Assembly: GCF_000217795.1 (NCBI RefSeq) | Contig: NC_015681.1 | Location: 1,231,244-1,295,243, forward strand | Direction: 5' to 3' | Origin: Thermodesulfatator indicus DSM 15286 | GTDB taxonomy: Bacteria > Desulfobacterota > Thermodesulfobacteria > Thermodesulfobacteriales > Thermodesulfatatoraceae | DNA length: 64,000 nucleotides | Part shown: in pieces, positions 58,423 to 64,000 of the stretch | Numbering within the stretch: position 1 is the first letter of the stretch | How the letters are laid out: each line of letters starts with the position of its first letter | Position numbers and translations under genes: made by a program | The notes under the pieces: model-generated | Database searches by the model: none | Seen by the model: only the letters and a program-made list of their open reading frames with translations | Told to the model about the DNA's origin: nothing

Positions 58423-59676
58423 TTAAAACCAAGGAAATTCTTTTCCCTGCCAGAACATATAGTTTATTTTTAAAAAAATAGAATTTACTTTATATTCATC
58501 AGCTGGATCATCTGACTTTACTTCACGATAAGAATAGGAAAGAGAAGCTGTCAATTTTTTAGTTAAAGTTCTGTTCAGGTTTAAAGAAGCTCCATATGTG
58601 TGTTTAGATAAAGTTCCGTTATCTTCCCATCTGTAAAACAGATTGGTACTTCCAGACATTCTTTTACTAAGCTTTCGCGTAACTGAAAAAGATAGATTAT
58701 AATATTTAGTGAATCCTAGATTTTGAGCTTCACCATATTGATATCGATATCCTCCGGAACCAGTAAGGCTGTAAGATGTTAATTTAAAGCGTTTTGTATA
58801 AGCAATGGAGAATTTGATTCCGTCTTCGTCTTTCCCTTTTTCATCAGAAACCTTCCAGAAGTATCCTATGGAAAAATGATAATTGTCTTTTTTGGTCGGA
58901 CTCCAGTTATAATTCAAATCAGTAGAATAAGTTTTATAATCTTCACCTTGAGGGGCTTTATCTTGAGTTTTATCTAAAGAAATGTTTAGAGACAAACTTT
59001 TATTATGAGTAATTTTATATCCTTGTGAAAAAGATATCTGCCAAGTTTCTACTGATGGAGTGGTTTCGAATTCTCTTTGTGTTGCCGAAAAACGTAATTC
59101 AGAAAAATACTTTACAACATCTCTTGAAATCGAAATAAACTCGCTATATATTCTAGAATCCTCTACGGTGGGATCTTCATTTTGTAAATAATTGATAGAA
59201 GCTCCAGTTTTTATAAAAGAATTCTTCCAATATTCATAACTGATATTGGCTGAAGAATTGATACGATAATAAGGTCTTCTTTCACCCTGTCTATCTTCAA
59301 AAATATTACTATCAGGCTCAATCGGTTCTTCTGTGCGATAATAGGTGGTATTGGTATTAAAAGATAATTTTCTGCTAATTTTTTTATTATAATTTAATGA
59401 AAGATTATGTCTAAAGGAATCGTTCTTATTTTGGCTCCAGTAAAAAGAACGGCTCAGACTATAAGAAAAATTGAGAGAAGAAACACGAGTAGCCCTAGTA
59501 GCGGAAAACAAGACTCCTAAATTAGATACAAAGTCATCCTTTTTATTTGTTTTACTAAGATAAAGATTATCTGTGTATTCATTGCTTGCAAATAAAGAGA
59601 GTGAATAAAAATGGCTTTGAGCCATAACAATCGAAGGAACACCAAAAAGAAGAAAAAACATTGCCAAATAAAACAT
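58423..59676 (-). CDS. outer-membrane beta-barrel protein of the exopolysaccharide cluster
   Basis: A 417-residue protein with a signal peptide (hydrophobic MFFLLFGVPSIVMAQ) and a regular beta-strand pattern with alternating aromatic residues. It ends in a terminal Phe strand (FLKINYMFWQGKEFPWF). SLFASNEYTDNLYLSKTNKK resembles the TIGR03016-type outer-membrane proteins that occur with GumC/Wza in PEP-CTERM/exosortase loci. It probably helps export across the outer membrane. The function is inferred from context. Confidence 0.82.
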   Translation of the reverse strand: MFYLAMFFLLFGVPSIVMAQSHFYSLSLFASNEYTDNLYLSKTNKKDDFVSNLGVLFSATRATRVSSLNFSYSLSRSFYWSQNKNDSFRHNLSLNYNKKISRKLSFNTNTTYYRTEEPIEPDSNIFEDRQGERRPYYRINSSANISYEYWKNSFIKTGASINYLQNEDPTVEDSRIYSEFISISRDVVKYFSELRFSATQREFETTPSVETWQISFSQGYKITHNKSLSLNISLDKTQDKAPQGEDYKTYSTDLNYNWSPTKKDNYHFSIGYFWKVSDEKGKDEDGIKFSIAYTKRFKLTSYSLTGSGGYRYQYGEAQNLGFTKYYNLSFSVTRKLSKRMSGSTNLFYRWEDNGTLSKHTYGASLNLNRTLTKKLTASLSYSYREVKSDDPADEYKVNSIFLKINYMFWQGKEFPWF

Positions 59677-59687
59677 TATAGCCTCCG

Positions 59688-60254
59688 CTAAGGGATCAAA
59701 ATAATATCATCTGGCAATAGATAAAAATCGTTTATTTCTTTACCTTTAACGGCTTTTTCATAATTAAAAATAAGAACTTTCCTTTTATCTTTTTCAAATC
59801 TAAGTACCTTAATTTTACTTTTATTAGCCCACTCGGTAAAACCTCCGGCTATGGATAGGGCTTGAAGGATAGTAGTCGGCTTACTAAGAGGATAAACACC
59901 GGGTTTTTTGATTTCTCCGATCATGTAATAAAATTTACTGTTTATTCCTTTTACAATCACCGTAACCACTGGTAGATCGATATATTCTTCTAATTTTTTC
60001 TGGATTTCTTCTTTAAGTTGCATAGGAGTTTTCCCCGCAGCCATTACATCATCAATCAAAGGTAAAGTTATACGTCCGTCTGGACGAACAGTGATATCAC
60101 GAGAAAAATCAGGCTCTTTCCATACAATTATTTCCAAGACATCTCCGGGACCAATGACATATTCGTCAAATTCAGTTTTAGCGGCCCAAGCGTTAGAAAA
60201 GCCAATTAAAAAATAAGAAAACACCAAAAACAGCAAAGTTATTTTAGCTTTCAT
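59688..60254 (-). CDS. Wza-type polysaccharide export protein
   Basis: A 188-residue secreted polysaccharide biosynthesis/export protein. A signal peptide (ITLLFLVFSYFLIGFSNAWA) precedes YVIGPGDVLEIIVWKEPDFS, VRPDGRITLPLIDDVMAAGK and a SLBB-like domain (YYMIGEIKKPGVYPLSKPTT). It lacks a lipobox. ATG 60254 has GGAGG 5 nt upstream; the longer frame begins inside the HNH gene. It overlaps that gene by 11 nt. Confidence 0.9.
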   Translation of the reverse strand: MKAKITLLFLVFSYFLIGFSNAWAAKTEFDEYVIGPGDVLEIIVWKEPDFSRDITVRPDGRITLPLIDDVMAAGKTPMQLKEEIQKKLEEYIDLPVVTVIVKGINSKFYYMIGEIKKPGVYPLSKPTTILQALSIAGGFTEWANKSKIKVLRFEKDKRKVLIFNYEKAVKGKEINDFYLLPDDIILIP

Positions 60255-60570
60255 TTGTTCCTCCTTTGAGTCTTGCGAGATACTCATCCCATTCCCAGGG
60301 CATAAGATATTTTTTCTTGTTATTGCATTCCTTACAGGCCGGTACTAAATTTTCCCTCACAGATTTTCCTCCCTGAGCCAGAGGAATTAAGTGGTCCATG
60401 GTAAGTTCCGAAGGTTTAAATTTCCGTCCACAATAATAGCAAATACCCGAAGCACATTTGCGGCGCCACCATTTGGTTTGCCTGAGTTTGCGGGCCTTTT
60501 CCCTTTCGGCCTTTAAAAAATCTTCACCAGTTAAAAAATCTCTTCTGCTTTTGTGTCTTGCCATAGCCAT
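60244..60570 (-). CDS. HNH endonuclease-domain protein
   Basis: A 108-residue protein with CYYCGRKF, LTMDHLIPLAQGGKSVRENL and CKECNNKKKY: an HNH nuclease domain with a Cys4 zinc site (CxxC...CxxC) and the catalytic His of MDH. The basic N-terminus (MAMARHKSRRDF) may bind DNA. It overlaps wza by 11 nt and heads the reverse exopolysaccharide run, an unusual place for a nuclease. Only 22 nt separate its ATG from the divergent mqnE ATG. Confidence 0.87.
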   Translation of the reverse strand: MAMARHKSRRDFLTGEDFLKAEREKARKLRQTKWWRRKCASGICYYCGRKFKPSELTMDHLIPLAQGGKSVRENLVPACKECNNKKKYLMPWEWDEYLARLKGGTNES

Positions 60571-60592
60571 AAACTTTTGTTAGCCCTTAAAT

Positions 60593-61675
60593 ATGCCACT
60601 GTTTTTAGACAAAAACCTCAAAAATATCCACGAAAAAATCAGAAATAATCTCCGTCTTTCCTTTGAAGACGGCTTAAATCTTTTAAAAACTCAAGATCTA
60701 CTCGGCCTTGGCTACCTCGCATCCCTGGTCAAAGAGAATCTACATTCTAAAAAAGTATACTATGTTTTCAACCAGCACGTAAATTATTCAAACATTTGTC
60801 TTAATTTGTGTAAATTTTGCGCTTTTGGCAAACCACCTGAGCACCCTGATGCCTACGAATTAGATATCGAAGAAATTATTAAAAAACTTAAGAAAAATCC
60901 TTCTCCAGTAAGAGAAATTCACATCGTAGGGGGCTTAAATCCGAGACTCCCTTATGAATATTATCTTGACTTGTTGAAAACCATCAAAAAAGAGTTCCCT
61001 CTGGCTCAAATAAAGGCCTTTACCTGTGTAGAGATAGAACATTTAGCCAGGTTAGCTCAGAAAAGTATTGAAGAAGTGCTGAAAGATTTAAAAAGTGCTG
61101 GGCTTTCCTGTCTTCCTGGAGGTGGAGCGGAAGTTTTTTCAGAACGTATTAGAAAAAAACTCTGTCCAGAAAAGATATCAGGGAAACGTTGGCTAGAGAT
61201 AGCCCGCACCGCCCATAAACTCGGTATTCCTACCAACGCTACTATGCTTTATGGCCATCTAGAGACTTATGAAGAAAGAATAGAACACCTCATAGCACTG
61301 CGGCAACTTCAAGACGAAACCAAAGGTTTTCTATGCTTTATTCCTTTGCCTTTTTTACCGCAAAAGTCTTATTTAAAGAGAGAAGTGGCCCCTACCACGG
61401 GTTTTGAGGACCTAAAAATGATGGCTGTGGCCCGGCTTATGCTAGACAATATCCCCCACATTAAGGCTTATTGGGTATTTCTGGGGCTTAAACTGGCCCA
61501 GGTGGCTCTTCACTTTGGCGCTGATGATTTACATGGCACAGTTTACGAAGAAAAAATAAGCGACTTTTCTGGAGCCGAGGGCGATAAGGCTCTTTCCCGT
61601 AAGGAAATTGAGCGCCTCATTCGTGAAGCAGGTTTTGAGCCCGTGGAACGAGACGCTCTTTACCGGCCTGTTTAG
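60593..61675 (+). CDS. mqnE: aminofutalosine synthase (radical SAM)
   Basis: A 360-residue radical SAM enzyme of the futalosine route to menaquinone: it joins the chorismate-derived enol ether to adenosine. The cluster motif [10 protein letters not shown] (CxxxCxxC) lies near residue 67, [18 protein letters not shown] follows, then [37 protein letters not shown] and [14 protein letters not shown]. The N-terminus [12 protein letters not shown] fits MqnE. No ribosome site is seen before the ATG at 60593. The 3' end overlaps gyrA by 4 nt. Confidence 0.93.
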   Translation: MPLFLDKNLKNIHEKIRNNLRLSFEDGLNLLKTQDLLGLGYLASLVKENLHSKKVYYVFNQHVNYSNICLNLCKFCAFGKPPEHPDAYELDIEEIIKKLKKNPSPVREIHIVGGLNPRLPYEYYLDLLKTIKKEFPLAQIKAFTCVEIEHLARLAQKSIEEVLKDLKSAGLSCLPGGGAEVFSERIRKKLCPEKISGKRWLEIARTAHKLGIPTNATMLYGHLETYEERIEHLIALRQLQDETKGFLCFIPLPFLPQKSYLKREVAPTTGFEDLKMMAVARLMLDNIPHIKAYWVFLGLKLAQVALHFGADDLHGTVYEEKISDFSGAEGDKALSRKEIERLIREAGFEPVERDALYRPV

Positions 61676-64000
61676 TCTTTTTCCGCCAGCTTGGCTAGCG
61701 AGACAATTTTCTCTCCACCAGCCATCATAAAAAGACGCACACCTTGCGTAGCCCGTCCCTGGACGGGGATATCTTTCACCCTTAGCCTTATAATTTTCCC
61801 GGCCGTTGAAGCAAGCATTATCTCATCGTCATCACAAACTCTGGCGCAGCCCACGAGCTTTCCGGTTTTATTAGTAAGCTTCATGGCAATGATGCCCTTT
61901 CCACCCCGGCTCTGCAGACGATATTCCTTAAGACTGGTGCGCTTGCCGTAACCTAGCTCAGTGACGGTAAGAAGGCTTGCCTCATCATCAGGGTCAAGTA
62001 TTTCTAAACTAACCACTTCATCACTAGAGGTGAGTTCTATGCCTTTGACTCCTGCGGCGGTGCGGCCCATGGGCCTAACGTCTTCTTCGGAGAAACGAAT
62101 TGACTGACCTTTGCGGGTTACTAAAAGAATTTCTTTACTACCATCTGTAAGGCCGGCGGCCATAAGTTCGTCTCCGTCTTTTACCACTGCGGCCACAATA
62201 CCTGTATTTCTGGGGTGAGAGAAGGCCGAAAGGGAAGTCTTTTTCACCAGGCCTTTTTTAGTGGCGAAAAAGACAAATTGGTCTTCTTTGAACTCCTTTA
62301 CCGGTAAAATGGTGGCTATTTTTTCGTCTTGAGAAAGGGGAAGCAAATTTCTCAAAGAGGTCCCTTTAGCCGTGCGCCCGGCCTGAGGAATATCATAGAC
62401 TTTTAGCCAATAAAGTTTTCCTTTATTGGTAAAACATAGAAAATAGTCGTGGGTGGTGGCAACGTAAAGCTGAGTAACTACGTCTTCCTCTCCGGCTCCC
62501 ACTCCGGTTTTGCCTTTACCTCCGCGCCTCTGGCTCCGGTAAGTGTTGGCCGGCAAGCGCTTTATGTAGCCCCGATGGGTTATAGTTACTACCACTTCTT
62601 CTTCGGCAATTAAGTCTTCAACCGCTAGGTCCTGGGCTTTGGGTATGATTTCTGTGCGGCGCTCATCGGCAAATTCTTTTTTAATAGCCAAAAGTTCATC
62701 TTCTATCACTTTTAGGAGGACTTTTTCATCGGCCAAAATCTTTTCAAACCAGGCAATTTGGCGTTTGAGTTCTTCATACTCGGCTTTTAGTTTTTCCTGT
62801 TCAAGGCCTGTTAAGCGCTGAAGCCTCATATCAAGAATAGCCTGAGCCTGGATGGCGGTAAGCCCAAATTTTTCCATCAGGCCCTCTTTGGCTTCAGCCG
62901 GGGTCTTTGAGCTTTTTATCAAGGCGATTACTTCGTCAAGGTTGGCCAGGGCTATCAATAAGCCTTCTACCACATGAGCCCGTTCTTTGGCTTTGCGCAG
63001 ATCATAAAGGGTGCGCCTTATGACTACATTCCTACGGTGGGCCAGGAAGTGCCCTAAAAGTTCACGCAAGGAAAGTTGCTCAGGACGATTATTAACCAGA
63101 GCAAGCATGATGATGCCGAAAGTGGTTTCAAGGGGGGTTAATTTATAGAGCTGGTTTAAAATAACCGGGGCAAAGTCCTGTTTTTCTCGTTTTAACTCTA
63201 CTACTACGCGAAGGCCTTCACGGTCAGACTCATCACGCACTTCAGAAATACCTTCTATTTTTTTCTCCTGGGCCAGAGCGGCGATTTTTTCTACGAGCTT
63301 GGCCTTATTCACCTGATAGGGAAGCTCCGTAATGACGATAGCGGTTTTATTACCTTCGCGCTCGATGTGGGCTCTTGCTCTTAACTTGATAAGCCCTTTT
63401 CCCGTAGCGTAAGCCTCTTTGATCCCTTCAATTCCGTAAATGTAAGCACCGGTAGGGAAATCAGGGCCTTTGATGTGTTTTAAAAGTTCGTCAAGGGTGA
63501 TGTCAGGATTGTGTATCATGGCCACGAGCGCGTCTATCACTTCGCCAAGATTATGAGGAGGAATATTAGTAGCCATGCCCACAGCAATGCCAGCGGCTCC
63601 GTTTATCAAAAGATTGGGAATACGGCTTGGCAGCACCACCGGCTCTTGAAGGGTGTTGTCGTAGTTGGGCATGAAGTCAACGGTTTCTTTCTCTATGTCG
63701 CGCAGGAGTTCGTGGGCAATTTTGGCCATGCGGACTTCGGTGTAACGCATGGCTGCGGGGGCGTCACCGTCCATGGAGCCGAAGTTGCCTTGTCCGTCTA
63801 TCAACGGGTAGCGCATGGTAAAGTCCTGGGCCATGCGCACCAGCGTATCGTAAACCGCCATATCTCCGTGGGGGTGATATTTACCGATAACGTCACCAAC
63901 GATTCTTGCACTTTTTTTGTAGGGTTTATTCCAGTCATTCCTTAGTTCATGCATGGCGTAGAGGATACGCCGCTGTACGGGCTTTAGACCGTCTCTCACA
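61672..64000 (-). CDS. gyrA: DNA gyrase subunit A, N-terminus outside window
   Basis: About 776 residues of GyrA; the first 30-40 residues and the start lie beyond the right edge. [32 protein letters not shown] and [11 protein letters not shown], with the catalytic Tyr, are intact. The C-terminal domain begins with the GyrA box-like [10 protein letters not shown] near residue 490 and continues as beta-pinwheel repeats ([14 protein letters not shown]). The presence of this box marks it as GyrA rather than ParC. It ends LAKLAEKD and converges on mqnE. Confidence 0.96.
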   Translation of the reverse strand, partial: VRDGLKPVQRRILYAMHELRNDWNKPYKKSARIVGDVIGKYHPHGDMAVYDTLVRMAQDFTMRYPLIDGQGNFGSMDGDAPAAMRYTEVRMAKIAHELLRDIEKETVDFMPNYDNTLQEPVVLPSRIPNLLINGAAGIAVGMATNIPPHNLGEVIDALVAMIHNPDITLDELLKHIKGPDFPTGAYIYGIEGIKEAYATGKGLIKLRARAHIEREGNKTAIVITELPYQVNKAKLVEKIAALAQEKKIEGISEVRDESDREGLRVVVELKREKQDFAPVILNQLYKLTPLETTFGIIMLALVNNRPEQLSLRELLGHFLAHRRNVVIRRTLYDLRKAKERAHVVEGLLIALANLDEVIALIKSSKTPAEAKEGLMEKFGLTAIQAQAILDMRLQRLTGLEQEKLKAEYEELKRQIAWFEKILADEKVLLKVIEDELLAIKKEFADERRTEIIPKAQDLAVEDLIAEEEVVVTITHRGYIKRLPANTYRSQRRGGKGKTGVGAGEEDVVTQLYVATTHDYFLCFTNKGKLYWLKVYDIPQAGRTAKGTSLRNLLPLSQDEKIATILPVKEFKEDQFVFFATKKGLVKKTSLSAFSHPRNTGIVAAVVKDGDELMAAGLTDGSKEILLVTRKGQSIRFSEEDVRPMGRTAAGVKGIELTSSDEVVSLEILDPDDEASLLTVTELGYGKRTSLKEYRLQSRGGKGIIAMKLTNKTGKLVGCARVCDDDEIMLASTAGKIIRLRVKDIPVQGRATQGVRLFMMAGGEKIVSLAKLAEKD

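Noticed and set aside
60244-60570. HNH gene as part of a restriction system or homing intron
   Set aside because: No methyltransferase, intron core or interrupted gene surrounds it; it overlaps wza by 11 nt as a normal operon member.

Overview
The window looks like chromosome from a thermophilic, sulfate-reducing bacterium of the Thermodesulfobacteria type. This is an inference from gene content. The signs are a dissimilatory-type ATP sulfurylase (sat), the futalosine menaquinone gene mqnE, an EndoQ-type deaminated-DNA endonuclease, ThyX instead of ThyA, and a Gram-negative envelope set (Mla, Wza/GumC). Genes are packed tightly, with many 1-14 nt overlaps and frequent GGAGG ribosome sites. 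I see no phage, insertion sequence with a transposase, or CRISPR array.

Layout. 0-5 kb: a reverse-strand ntrY/ntrX two-component pair, a DUF4390 gene, two flavoproteins and speE. 5.5-7.4 kb: sat plus a 118-residue unknown, ending in a strong terminator. 7.4-13.1 kb: NamZ-like, DHH, FmdB, glgC, HPr and PTS enzyme I in one forward run. 13.2-17.5 kb: a truncated Wzz fragment, then a reverse mlaE-mlaF-mlaD operon that ends in a tryptophan/proline-repeat protein. 17.6-23.6 kb: ArsC, a radical SAM/HhH protein, a duplicated-domain unknown, PAP2, a NERD protein, tRNA-Pro, an Sm-like protein and a GNAT. 23.7-25.1 kb: a UPF0173 hydrolase and MobB. 25.1-29.6 kb: a reverse four-gene operon endoQ - DUF505-like - dut - thyX. 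29.8-32.4 kb: a large PAS hybrid histidine kinase framed by copies of an intergenic repeat and preceded by a G9 tract. 32.7-38.6 kb: rsmG, uvrB, an RluA-type synthase and small genes. 38.6-42.4 kb: hrcA-grpE-dnaK. 42.4-44.8 kb: rsmD, coaD, a DUF3108 gene, a class II aldolase and initiator tRNA. 44.9-50.1 kb: ugd, a lipoprotein, hisB, an AT-hook-like protein, a purD-purE fusion and an EamA protein. 50.2-60.6 kb: a reverse exopolysaccharide cluster. 60.6-64 kb: mqnE and a gyrA that runs off the window.

How the genes work together. endoQ, dut and thyX all bear on keeping uracil and other deaminated bases out of DNA, and a multi-winged-helix protein of unknown function is locked between them by a 4-nt overlap. 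This is the best candidate for an undescribed system here. EndoQ also ends in QKSLF, which matches the bacterial beta-clamp-binding consensus. The exopolysaccharide cluster holds the initiating transferase, export and chain-length machinery and sugar-nucleotide genes, but no glycosyltransferases, flippase or polymerase. The PTS genes HPr and EI sit with glgC and no sugar permease, which suggests a regulatory phosphorelay.

Recurrent non-coding structure. Intergenic elements built from GTCAC-GGCGAG and GCGAAGC-GTCTC units occur at about 21.0, 23.6, 29.7, 32.6 and 50.1 kb. The 23.6 kb copy has clear terminal inverted repeats. At three places (7.36, 19.18 and 42.40 kb) a gene's start codon lies inside or just after the intrinsic terminator of the gene before it, with no Shine-Dalgarno sequence in between.
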